Below are positions 50,994-59,775 of a stretch of 64,000 nt of DNA, one piece after another. The position numbers and the translations under genes were made by a program. A model generated the notes under the pieces. That model worked only from the letters and a program-made list of their open reading frames with translations. It was not told where the DNA came from and searched no databases. The stretch is taken from contig NZ_JAHKQO010000031.1 of assembly GCF_018861065.1 (NCBI RefSeq), positions 269,097 through 333,096 on the forward strand, read 5' to 3'. Position 1 is the stretch's first letter; every line of letters begins with the position of its first letter. This stretch comes from Paraglaciecola arctica (lineage in GTDB: Bacteria; Pseudomonadota; Gammaproteobacteria; Enterobacterales; Alteromonadaceae).

Positions 50994-51534
50994 CGGAATT
51001 AATTGGGAAGGCGCAATGTTCATTGGTCTGAGTGTAATTTGTTGCAAACCTTTTTGGCAATAATGAACTTGCTTGACTCTGTTTACGTTAATAGAAATTC
51101 CGAGGATACGTTTTTCTCTCAATAGATAAAACCACACGTAAAATCAAGTTTGAAAGTTACGATGATGGTAAATGATCAAATTGACATTTCACGTCGCATC
51201 TAAATCACATAAGGACAAAATTGCTAATGTTTTAAGTCAGATTATTTTGAATACGATCTTAATGATATCGACGCGTTTGTACTCTCTGAAACTATGTCTG
51301 TAAAAACTAATCTGCACTAAAAGTGATAGTCAATAGAGTTCAAAACTTTGTAATTATTGTGGTGTTTATTTCATTGTTTATTTTAGTGCAGTAACCGTTG
51401 CTTTGAGTAGGTGTGGAGCCATACATGTTAAATACACTGCTTATTATTCGAGAATATACTCAGAAGTAGAGAAATGGTTGAAATGCATATATTTATGATT
51501 ATTTCCCAGAATGGGGATACAAGGAAATTAGCCT
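50994..51534. other. 540-base gap inside the exopolysaccharide locus
   Basis: AT-rich, with stop codons in all frames; only short frames without ribosome sites occur. It may hold decayed gene remnants or an internal promoter for the flippase gene. Nothing can be annotated with confidence. Confidence 0.55.
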
Positions 51535-52803
51535 TTGAGCTCACTGGTTAAAAAATTTTTAGGTACAGCTGGATTACAATTAGTCAGTAAAGGATTAATG
51601 GTTATATCAGGTGTAGTCTTTGCTAGATATTTAGGGGCTGAGCAATTTGGTTTATATAGTTTTGCTTTATCAATCGTAACACTAGCGACCCTACCTGTTA
51701 TTGCAGGTTTGCCTAATTTATTGGTTAGAGAAATCGCAAATCATCAACTTGAAAAAAACTGGGGATTATTGACAGGTGTTATAAGTTGGTCTCGATGGTA
51801 TGTGTTTATATTATCAATCTTGATCATTTCTTGTATGTATATCGGATTAAACCTAGATTTTTTTGAAAATAGTGTTACTAGCTTGTTATGGATGGCTGTT
51901 TGGTTGATCCCGCTACGTGGTCTATTGACTCAAAAAAGTGCGGTTTTAAATGGATTCAGACAACCTGTTTTAGCTCAATTACCGGCTCAATTACTCGTTC
52001 CTTTAGTTACATTGTGTGTACTATCCTATTATCTATTATTCGATATTGAATGGAATTCAAGGACGTTAGTTGGTATCTCAATATTGGCATCATTCATTGC
52101 TTTGCTACTAAGTGGTTTTCTGCTTAGTAATACAATGAAATTACATTCTAAAAAGTTAAAATCAATATACACAATAAAAAATTGGCATCGTTCATTAATA
52201 CCTTTTACGTTAATTACTTTTATTTCAACTTTAAATACAGAATTAGCAAGTGTTTTACTTGGTTGGTTAGTCAGCTATGAATCAGTCGCTCATTTTAAAG
52301 TTGCCATGCAAGCTGTGGCATTAATATCTTTAGGTTTATCTTCAATAAACGCAGTGATAATGCCTAATGTTGCCCGTTATTATAAGCAAGGTGACTTAAT
52401 CAAAACACAAGAAATATTAACTAAAAGTGTACGTTTAAGTACCTTTGTATCATTACCAATTATCTTGATATTGGTTTTTTTTGGTGAATATCTAATTCGA
52501 GCATTATTTGGTAATGAATATTTACCCGCCTATCCCATTTTAGTTATTTTGTGCATAGGGCAATTGGTTAACGTCTTAATGGGGTCTGTAGGGTTAGTGC
52601 TTAAGATGACAAATAATGAAAATAAGGTACTAAAAAGCATGTTATTAACATTAATTTTGACTGTTTTACTATTAGTATTATTGATTCCTTTTTACGGTAA
52701 CATAGGTGCAGCAATTGCTGTGTCGATAGGTTTAGTATGCTGGAATATAATAATGGCAATAGATGTGTATAAATTAACCAAATTAATGCCTTGGATAAAG
52801 TGA
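51535..52803 (+). CDS. Wzx-type oligosaccharide flippase
   Basis: Membrane protein of 422 residues with about 12 helices, of the polysaccharide-biosynthesis/MOP flippase family. The opening LGTAGLQLVSKGLMVISGVVFARYLGAEQFGLYSF is typical. It would flip undecaprenyl-linked repeat units to the periplasm. The start is TTG with AAGGA 9 bases upstream. Base composition is notably AT-rich compared with genes before 47 kb. Confidence 0.85.
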   Translation: MSSLVKKFLGTAGLQLVSKGLMVISGVVFARYLGAEQFGLYSFALSIVTLATLPVIAGLPNLLVREIANHQLEKNWGLLTGVISWSRWYVFILSILIISCMYIGLNLDFFENSVTSLLWMAVWLIPLRGLLTQKSAVLNGFRQPVLAQLPAQLLVPLVTLCVLSYYLLFDIEWNSRTLVGISILASFIALLLSGFLLSNTMKLHSKKLKSIYTIKNWHRSLIPFTLITFISTLNTELASVLLGWLVSYESVAHFKVAMQAVALISLGLSSINAVIMPNVARYYKQGDLIKTQEILTKSVRLSTFVSLPIILILVFFGEYLIRALFGNEYLPAYPILVILCIGQLVNVLMGSVGLVLKMTNNENKVLKSMLLTLILTVLLLVLLIPFYGNIGAAIAVSIGLVCWNIIMAIDVYKLTKLMPWIK

Positions 52804-52813
52804 GAGAATTTTA

Positions 52814-53572
52814 ATGGAACAGCAAATAATTGTCTTAGGTATGCATAGAAGTGGTACATCTATGCTTAGTAAATTATTAATTAACTTAGGTGTTGACATG
52901 GGGGATGGAAACCATGTGGGGAGTATTTCCAATGTGGATGGTCATAATGAAGACACTGAAATGAGAGTTATTAATGAGGCAATTTTATCTACCCTGAAAT
53001 CTACCTGGGATGATCCACCTAAAAAAGAAGATATAGCTCATATTGAGGATTTTATTTGTAAACAGTATACCGAATTTGTTGATAAAAGGGGCGGACTTTG
53101 GGGAGTGAAAGATCCAAGACTTTCACTTTTTGCATCTGAGCTGGATAAAGTTTTGACCAATCCAAAGTATATTTTTATACTTCGTAATGAGGATAGTGTC
53201 GCGAAATCTTTAAACGTTCGTGACGGAATGTCTATTGACAAAGCGAAGAAACTTAAATGTAAATATGACGAATACATAGTCGATTTTTTATCAAATAAGA
53301 GTCATCTGAAAATACAATACGAGGATTTAATTGACTCTCCTACTCAAGTTTTATTTTCAATCTGTAAATTTCTTGAAATTAAAGTAAGAAAAGAAGCAAT
53401 CTCACATATAAGAAACCAAACAGACCTTGAAGAACTAAAAAAACAAAAATTATATTTATCTTTGAAAAATGCACTTTTTTCTGTTTGTAAAGATCCCAAA
53501 AAGATTTTTAGAAAAAATACTTTTACATTCATAAAAGCTAATCTACGTCGTATAAAGGAGTTGTATTTATAA
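52814..53572 (+). CDS. Sulfotransferase-family protein
   Basis: A 252-residue cytoplasmic protein with the PAPS-binding P-loop GMHRSGTSMLSKLL at residues 9-22 and a later IFILRNEDSVAKSL segment corresponding to the 3'-phosphate-binding strand-helix. It probably transfers sulfate from PAPS to a sugar of the exopolysaccharide, in keeping with sulfated marine polysaccharides, but acceptor and activity are inferred. It begins 10 bases after the flippase. No PAPS synthesis genes are nearby. Confidence 0.75.
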   Translation: MEQQIIVLGMHRSGTSMLSKLLINLGVDMGDGNHVGSISNVDGHNEDTEMRVINEAILSTLKSTWDDPPKKEDIAHIEDFICKQYTEFVDKRGGLWGVKDPRLSLFASELDKVLTNPKYIFILRNEDSVAKSLNVRDGMSIDKAKKLKCKYDEYIVDFLSNKSHLKIQYEDLIDSPTQVLFSICKFLEIKVRKEAISHIRNQTDLEELKKQKLYLSLKNALFSVCKDPKKIFRKNTFTFIKANLRRIKELYL

Positions 53573-53900
53573 AGTTATTTAGAGTATTTCTTACAGGGGA
53601 GCTTGTGTGAGGAGGTAATAAATTCTAAGTGTCTGTGATTTGACAATAATCTCTTCGAGTTAGGCCGGTTAGTCAGTCATAAACAGTTCACTGTTAGTGA
53701 TAGCTTTCATCTTCATCATCGATTGGGGACTGCTAGCGTTACTTTAGCGTCTTGCTTACCTAATTATTGAGTGACTCAATCTCATTGGTAATGCATACAC
53801 TTTGAGTATATCAGTGGGAAAATTGAATTTTGTGTAGGGATTGTAGTAATGGACAATTATAGGAATCGTTTGTTTTGAATTTTACAAAGAAAGTTAGATT
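53573..53900. other. 328-base gap within the exopolysaccharide locus
   Basis: No gene is supported. A short hairpin (AACAG/CTGTT, 53682-53695) and several in-frame stops are present. It may be a junction between two acquired gene blocks or hold an internal promoter. Confidence 0.45.
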
Positions 53901-54872
53901 ATGATAGATATAATTCTTCCAACGTATAATGGTGATAAATGGATAACGGAATGTCTTAATAGTATTGTTAATCAGAGTTATCAAAATTGGAATTTGTATA
54001 TTGTAGATGACGGTTCTACTGATAGAACTCTATCTATTGTACAAGATTATATAACGAGGAAAAATGAATCAAGAATAAACGTTTTTAATAAAAAAACGCA
54101 GAAAGGCGCACCCTCGAGCCGTATGGAATTTTTATCATATTCAAAGTCTGAATACATTGCGTTTATAGATCAAGATGATTTTTGGCATAAGGATAAACTC
54201 AAGTTACAGATTGAGCAGATTGTGGATAATAATTGTGATCTAGTATTCGGAAATATAGAAATTATTGATCCGCAAAGCAATATAGTACTAGGTAAAGCCA
54301 ATAATGAAAATTTGAGAAGAAATCACTTTGATTATAGTAAGACATATATTGAATTAGCGAAAGATATTGTATTGTACTGTCCTATCCGTATAGGAACTGT
54401 TTTGATATCTAGAAGCTCATTAATTTCGTCTGGTGGGTTTGATTTGAGTCTTACGGGTGGAGAGGATTGGGAGTTTTGGGTTAGATATATTTGCGAAAGA
54501 AACAAGATCTCTTTACTACAAAAGGTAGTTTCTTATAGGAGGGTGCACGGTGAAAATACTTCTATTATAAACCGTATACCTAGACTAAGGTCATGGTTAT
54601 CAGCTGCCGACAAAATATCAAAAAGATATCCTTATCTTGAATGTGTAATTAAAGATTTTTATAGGAATACATATTTGAAATCTATAATTTCAATGATGAG
54701 AGAAGGAAATACCGCACAAGTAAATCTAATTGACAACGTTTTTAAAAGTAGAGTTAATAAAAAAACTAGATTGCTGGGTGTTGTTATAGTGAAGTTTTGG
54801 TGGGTCAATAGTATTTTTTTGAGGTTACTAACGAAAAACTATGGTTTGATATTTAAAGTCATGAATAAGTAA
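53901..54872 (+). CDS. Family 2 glycosyltransferase
   Basis: GT2 enzyme of 323 residues with a GT-A fold: nucleotide-sugar site ILPTYNGDKWITECLNSI at the N-terminus, DDGSTD at residues 36-41, the metal-binding DQDD motif near residue 94 (FIDQDDFWH) and the GGEDWEFW acceptor/catalytic segment near 190. It adds one sugar to the lipid-linked repeat unit; donor unknown. It precedes the polymerase gene by 5 bases. Confidence 0.88.
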   Translation: MIDIILPTYNGDKWITECLNSIVNQSYQNWNLYIVDDGSTDRTLSIVQDYITRKNESRINVFNKKTQKGAPSSRMEFLSYSKSEYIAFIDQDDFWHKDKLKLQIEQIVDNNCDLVFGNIEIIDPQSNIVLGKANNENLRRNHFDYSKTYIELAKDIVLYCPIRIGTVLISRSSLISSGGFDLSLTGGEDWEFWVRYICERNKISLLQKVVSYRRVHGENTSIINRIPRLRSWLSAADKISKRYPYLECVIKDFYRNTYLKSIISMMREGNTAQVNLIDNVFKSRVNKKTRLLGVVIVKFWWVNSIFLRLLTKNYGLIFKVMNK

Positions 54873-54877
54873 AGTTT

Positions 54878-55891
54878 ATGATTACCGTTGAATTTTTAGC
54901 TTTTCTTACTTTGTTTGTTATATGTCTAATTATAACTTTTCTAGAACGGAGTTTTTCATTTAACAAGTTAACATCGATATTTATTTTCGTATGTTTATTT
55001 ATGTATTTTATTGTTGTCAGATACTCTGGGCCTGATCATGACATATCGACTTATTATGACATGATGTCGTCAGCCAATATGTCCATTTATTTCTTCAAAG
55101 AACCTATCTTTTGGTTAGGTTCTCGATACTTGTATCTATATATAAATGACCATGAAACTGTCTTATTGTGCTTTGATACGGTTTCAATTTTAGCCGTTAT
55201 TCGTGCAACAAAAAACTTTGGTTTACCAAAATATTTTATATTTCTTTGGTTTCTGTTTTTTGCTGTTCTTATGGGGTATCAAAATGTTTACCGCCAGTTT
55301 CTTTCTATTTGCTTTTTCTTCCTCTCAGCTTCTTATGCATATAATTCTAAATTATATAAGGCGGCAATTTTATTTTTGATTTCGATATTGTCACATAATG
55401 TCGCGGCATTGTTTCTCCCAATCTTAATTATATTGACGGATTTTAGAATATTTAAGAAATATAAAAACATTCTTGTTTTGTTATGCGCATCTAGTGTGTT
55501 GGTCTTATTGCCTTTTGTTGTGTCGTCTAAATCAAATAACAATACAGGAAATATGGGCTCGGAAATATACTTGATTTGTTTGGCATTAATATTTTTGTAC
55601 TTAGTACTAATTAATAAATTAAAACTAACTGGAATATCTAGTAAGTTCTTTATTATTCAAATTTATAATTTAATTTTATTATGTAATGCCATTTTACTTA
55701 TGGGGAGTGCTCAATCTAAGAGGGTTGGGATGTTTTCTCTATGTATAAGCCTATTTTGCTTGATTCTTATTAGTGAACAAAAAATGTATCGCTATAGGGC
55801 TTTTTTTCTTTTGAAGGTTCTTATAATTATTATGCCAAGTTTAGTTTTTTCAAGTTCCTTTGATATGTTACTAACAACTAACAATCAATAA
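54878..55891 (+). CDS. EpsG/Wzy-like polysaccharide polymerase
   Basis: Polytopic membrane protein of 337 residues with about ten hydrophobic helices and a YSGPDHDISTYYDMM periplasmic-loop segment early on, resembling EpsG-family proteins that serve as Wzy-type repeat-unit polymerases. These proteins diverge widely, so assignment rests on topology, the early loop motif and position between glycosyltransferases in a Wzx/Wzz-containing locus. Confidence 0.75.
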   Translation: MITVEFLAFLTLFVICLIITFLERSFSFNKLTSIFIFVCLFMYFIVVRYSGPDHDISTYYDMMSSANMSIYFFKEPIFWLGSRYLYLYINDHETVLLCFDTVSILAVIRATKNFGLPKYFIFLWFLFFAVLMGYQNVYRQFLSICFFFLSASYAYNSKLYKAAILFLISILSHNVAALFLPILIILTDFRIFKKYKNILVLLCASSVLVLLPFVVSSKSNNNTGNMGSEIYLICLALIFLYLVLINKLKLTGISSKFFIIQIYNLILLCNAILLMGSAQSKRVGMFSLCISLFCLILISEQKMYRYRAFFLLKVLIIIMPSLVFSSSFDMLLTTNNQ

Positions 55892-55904
55892 ATTAGGTGG
55901 GTTA

Positions 55905-57029
55905 ATGAATATTGCTTATATTTTCATGGGATATCCTGCCCAAAGTGAAGCTTTTGGGCAAGTGGAAATAAAAGGTCTTAAAAAATTAGGTGTGAATGTC
56001 GATATATATTCATTATCTAGTAAAAACAAGAAATTAGTAGTTGATGATTATTGCACTTATTACAAGTTTTCATTAGCGGATTTAAAGATCATGTTTTTAT
56101 TTCTGCCTAAGTTTATTTATTTTGCATTCAAGACATCCGGATCCATTTCTGAATTCCTTAAATTAACGTACTTATATTTGCCTAGTTTGAGCATTGCAAA
56201 GAAAATCTGTATTAACAAATATGATGTGGTCCATCTGTTTTGGGGGCATTATCCTTCATTGATTAACTTTCATTTAAAAAACTTTAACAGTGATACTAAA
56301 GTTTCTACATTCCTTGGTGCTTATGACTTGCTATCGAATTTAGGTATATCCAAGTGGGGCGTAAATAATTCAGACTTAGTTACAACGCATTGTAACTTCA
56401 ATTTAGTATTATTAAATAATATATGTAGAAAAAAGGTCACTGTTTTGTATCGTGGTATTGATATATTACCTCAGAATTTGAACGTTAAGAATGAGTTGAG
56501 AATCTGTTTTGCTGGTCGTTTAATTAAATCAAAGGGTGCAGACAAAGCAATAGAATTGCTAGCATTGTTAAATAAATATGATTCGTTTCATTTAGATATT
56601 TGTGGTGAAGGTTCAGAAAGTAGTACGCTAATGTTATTGGCTGAAAAACTTAACGTATCAGACAAAGTAGTTTTTCATGGGCATGTACCTCAAAGTGAGT
56701 TATTTGACATAATGCGGAACTCTACATTATTTATTCTACCCACATCGCATAACTCTGAGAGACTCCCTAATGTAATTAAAGAAGCAATTAATAATAATAG
56801 TATACCGCTGACTACATACACTCCTGGTATTGCTGAGCTGATTCCAGAACGTTTAGGACTTATCTTAGATTTTGATGATATGGATTCTGTTTTAAGCCGA
56901 GCCAAATTACTATTGATGGATAATAGTGAGCGTATTCGAGTTCTCATAGATTTATACGATGGATTGTGTCAAGACTTTGATAATGAAAAGTTATCTAAAA
57001 AACGTTTACAATATTTTAAGGGGTACTAG
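55905..57029 (+). CDS. Family 4 glycosyltransferase
   Basis: GT-B fold retaining glycosyltransferase of 374 residues. The C-terminal donor domain shows CFAGRLIKSKGADKAIELL (about 202-220), LDICGEGSESS and the EX7E-type LPTSHNSERLPNVIKEA segment near residue 285. It builds the exopolysaccharide repeat unit from an unknown nucleotide sugar. AGGTGGG precedes the ATG; the stop region shares a base with the next GTG start. Confidence 0.87.
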   Translation: MNIAYIFMGYPAQSEAFGQVEIKGLKKLGVNVDIYSLSSKNKKLVVDDYCTYYKFSLADLKIMFLFLPKFIYFAFKTSGSISEFLKLTYLYLPSLSIAKKICINKYDVVHLFWGHYPSLINFHLKNFNSDTKVSTFLGAYDLLSNLGISKWGVNNSDLVTTHCNFNLVLLNNICRKKVTVLYRGIDILPQNLNVKNELRICFAGRLIKSKGADKAIELLALLNKYDSFHLDICGEGSESSTLMLLAEKLNVSDKVVFHGHVPQSELFDIMRNSTLFILPTSHNSERLPNVIKEAINNNSIPLTTYTPGIAELIPERLGLILDFDDMDSVLSRAKLLLMDNSERIRVLIDLYDGLCQDFDNEKLSKKRLQYFKGY

Positions 57030-58153
57030 TGAAATCAGTTTATATACACGGTTCTTATTTTGGGAATAATTACGGGGACGTTCTCCTTGTTGATTTATTT
57101 GCTACAAGAATTAAGTCTGCTGGTTATATGCCGGTTTTTCCTTTTGCTAATTCTTTTTACTATGAACAAACAGGTGTAACGACTGGATTGGTTCCGCCAT
57201 CAGATGTTTTATGCGGTATTTATTGTGGTGGAGGATATTTTGGTGAACCGTCAAAAGGCAAGTTAAAATGGAGTGTTAGGAATACATTTAGACATATTCG
57301 TAGTTATTGGCTTTTTAAGAAGCATTCAATTCCTTACGGTGTGTTTGGCGCTGGCTTTGGGCCAATTTCTTTCCAGCCATACAAAGGGACTGCTTTGAAA
57401 ATATTTGGTGGCGCAAATGAAGTTGTGGTTAGAGATTCTGAAAGTAAATCATTTATTAATGAGTATTCTTCAAAGAAAACTCCAATGAAAATAGATGTAA
57501 ATGCCGATGTTGTAATATCTTTAACTAAAAATGACATTCCAGAGGTTAAATTTAATACCGCCAAACAAAGTTTTGATAAGTTACCTAAAGGAAAAAGGTA
57601 TGTTGGTATTCATGTAACGAATAAGTACAAAGATAAAGGGGCTTTCAAAAAAGTTGTAAATGCTATTAATGAACTTTCTCAAAAAAATTCTGATTTATAC
57701 TTCGTAATTATTTCAGATGGTACTTCTCGATTAGGAAGAAAGTTACAGCAAGAAATTGATGGAAAGCTTATTGAAAATATGTTGGGAAGTAATAATTGTC
57801 AATTTTATAGTTATGAGAATCACTGGGTTCTGACGGCTTTTCTCTCCCTTTTAGATGTGGTAATAACGTCCAAATTACATGTTGGTATAGTTTCTACTGC
57901 TTTACATACTTCAGTTATTTCAATACCCTACCACTCAAAAACGATCAGGTATTATCAGCAGGTTAAATCCCCTGAAAGATGTTTGACGAAATTTTCTAGT
58001 ACTTCAGATGTATTAAATCATCTCGAGTCTTTTATTTATTCTAATCCAATAGATGTTCCTCAAGAGGTAATTGATTCATCGAAAGATGTTTTTTCTCGGA
58101 TGATTAAATTTGCAAAGTACTGTCAAGCAAGTACTAAGGGGAGGCGGTGTTAG
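57029..58153 (+). CDS. Polysaccharide pyruvyl transferase family protein
   Basis: A 374-residue protein of the CsaB/WcaK pyruvyl transferase family, with the GSYFGNNYGDVLLVDLF opening, GVFGAGFGP in the middle and TSKLHVGIVSTAL near the C-terminus. Members add a ketal-linked pyruvate from phosphoenolpyruvate to a sugar, adding negative charge. With the sulfotransferase this suggests an acidic polymer. GTG start overlapping the previous stop; overlaps the next gene by 7 bases. Confidence 0.85.
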   Translation: MKSVYIHGSYFGNNYGDVLLVDLFATRIKSAGYMPVFPFANSFYYEQTGVTTGLVPPSDVLCGIYCGGGYFGEPSKGKLKWSVRNTFRHIRSYWLFKKHSIPYGVFGAGFGPISFQPYKGTALKIFGGANEVVVRDSESKSFINEYSSKKTPMKIDVNADVVISLTKNDIPEVKFNTAKQSFDKLPKGKRYVGIHVTNKYKDKGAFKKVVNAINELSQKNSDLYFVIISDGTSRLGRKLQQEIDGKLIENMLGSNNCQFYSYENHWVLTAFLSLLDVVITSKLHVGIVSTALHTSVISIPYHSKTIRYYQQVKSPERCLTKFSSTSDVLNHLESFIYSNPIDVPQEVIDSSKDVFSRMIKFAKYCQASTKGRRC

Positions 58154-58896
58154 TCTCAATTATTTCCCCGGCTTATAATTCCGCAAGCTGGATACTGAAA
58201 ACATACCAATCAATTAAGAGTCAAAGCTATTCAAATTGGGAGTGGTTAATTACCGATGATTGTTCTTCTGATGAAACGTTAAATATACTAGATAAACTAG
58301 TTAATGATGATCCTAGAATCAAGGTGTTTAGTAATACAAAAAATAGCGGAGCGGCTGTATCTAGGAATAACTCTATTAAAAATGCAGCGGGTGATTTTTT
58401 AGCCTTCATAGATAGCGATGATCTTTGGCTCCCAGATAAACTCGAAAAACAATTAACATTTATGGGGAGTCATATTGCTTTCTCATTTACAGCTTATGAA
58501 CTTATTGACGAAAATGGAACTAGGCTTCATAAAACTGTAGATAGCACTCAGCAAGGTAGTTTTTCATATAAGGACATGCTTAGAAAGAAAGCTACACTTG
58601 GGTGTTCAACAGTTATGTTACGTAAATCAAGTTTTAATGATATAAGCATGCCCTTGATTAGAACGGGTCAAGATTATGCTTTATGGCTTAAGTTATTAAA
58701 AACGGGTGAAGATGCACATGTTTTAAATACAATTTTAACTCAGTATCGAATTCTGCCTAATTCAATATCAAGGAATAAAGTAAAAAAAGCAAAACGTCAG
58801 TGGGAAATTTATCGAGAAATAGAGAGATTGGGTTTTTTTGAATCAAGTATTAGTTTTTGTTTTTATGCCACAAGAGCAGTATTTAGAAAGTCATAG
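58147..58896 (+). CDS. Family 2 glycosyltransferase
   Basis: GT2 enzyme of 249 residues: SIISPAYNSASWILKTY opening, TDDCSSDETL nucleotide site, FIDSDDLWLPDKL metal motif and a GQDYALWLKLL catalytic segment. GTG start, with AGGGGAGG immediately upstream, overlaps the pyruvyl transferase gene. It is the last biosynthetic gene of the locus; an insertion-sequence remnant follows. Confidence 0.87.
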   Translation: MLVSIISPAYNSASWILKTYQSIKSQSYSNWEWLITDDCSSDETLNILDKLVNDDPRIKVFSNTKNSGAAVSRNNSIKNAAGDFLAFIDSDDLWLPDKLEKQLTFMGSHIAFSFTAYELIDENGTRLHKTVDSTQQGSFSYKDMLRKKATLGCSTVMLRKSSFNDISMPLIRTGQDYALWLKLLKTGEDAHVLNTILTQYRILPNSISRNKVKKAKRQWEIYREIERLGFFESSISFCFYATRAVFRKS

Positions 58897-58977
58897 ATCT
58901 AATTAAGTGCAGTAGTGTGATTACCAAGGGATTATGTCAGTCTAATTACCGAGAGACTTTGTCGTAAACAGCATATC

Positions 58978-58997
58978 AGCCAGTTAATATACTGGCT
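58978..58997. repeat. Short perfect hairpin beside the IS remnant
   Basis: AGCCAGT and ACTGGCT pair around a 6-base loop immediately past the end of the truncated transposase frame. It could act as a weak terminator of the polysaccharide operon or be a piece of the old element. Confidence 0.5.
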
Positions 58998-59002
58998 ATG
59001 TT

Positions 59003-59350
59003 TTATGCAGATTCTCGGATGAGTTTTGTTCTTTTAACTCTTTGTGCTGTGGTATTCATGTCATTCCTTAACCATATGCTGCGAACGCCATTTGGGCTAA
59101 CATCAATTCTAAGTACTTCAGTTAGCTTCTGCTGACGAAGGTGAGGATGTTCTAGAGAGAACTCGATAACCGCTTTCTCGATTTCCATGACTATGCAGTT
59201 CTTATGACGTATGTTGGGCGTCTCATGTCGTTTTAAGGCATCAGCACCACCTTGCTTAACCAGTTTCAAGTGGCCGTTTATTGTGTCACGCGATATGTCA
59301 CTTTGGCGCGAAGCTTCAGAGATATTACCTAACCTTTCAACCAAGACCAT
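59003..59350 (-). pseudogene. Truncated IS481-like transposase (N-terminal HTH part)
   Basis: A 115-residue frame resembling the N-terminal DNA-binding region of IS481-family transposases: helix-turn-helix GNISEASRQSDISRDTINGHL, a GGADALKRHETPN linker and a GVRSIWLRNDM segment that in full-length proteins precedes the DDE catalytic core. The catalytic core is absent, as full proteins are around 340 residues, so this is a remnant. It stands at the end of the exopolysaccharide locus in opposite orientation, a sign of past mobile-element activity at this boundary. Confidence 0.7.
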
Positions 59351-59775
59351 ATTAAAATACCGTATAAAGAAGTGTCCACTTCTAGTCGTTTAGATTAACT
59401 GAAGCAATAATCAAATTAGGATTAAATATCCCTAAATTTAAAGTAGTACTTGACTCTCAATCTGAAAAATAATAATGAAGTTTGATTTAGATTGTTACCA
59501 AACCTATTGAAATATATACAAAAATCTATATTATGCATTTTCCTATTGAGGATGTAATTCAATACGCAAGGGAGTTGTTTCAATTACACATCCAACCAAT
59601 TCCTTCCTGTCGTTACTGTTTACACTACTATCTTTTTTTACAAAAAGAGCCCCGAATGATTATGACAGTGAAATGATGGAATTGAACAATGATGTTGACC
59701 TGAATTTATATTCACGATATAAATTAATAGCTTACAGGTGAAAGGCGCTCAAACAAGGTTATAAGGAATTTTATT
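59351..59775. other. 425-base gap with IS-flank palindrome
   Basis: Contains AGAAGTG-TC-CACTTCT (59368-59383), a perfect palindrome next to the IS remnant, and the promoter of the secreted-protein operon at its distal end, with an overlapping 9-bp inverted repeat (59703-59725). No gene is supported. Confidence 0.55.
59695..59725 (+). promoter_or_regulatory. Promoter of the secreted-protein operon with inverted repeat
   Basis: TTGACC (59695-59700), 17-base spacer and TATAAA (59718-59723) form a near-consensus sigma-70 promoter about 50 bases before the TTG start. A perfect 9-bp inverted repeat (AATTTATAT / ATATAAATT, 59703-59711 and 59717-59725) sits in the spacer and across the -10, a likely place for a repressor. 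Confidence 0.65.

Noticed and set aside
50937..51137. Minus-strand 66-codon frame after the Wzz gene
   Set aside because: Overlaps the Wzz 3' end, no ribosome site, no recognisable protein features.
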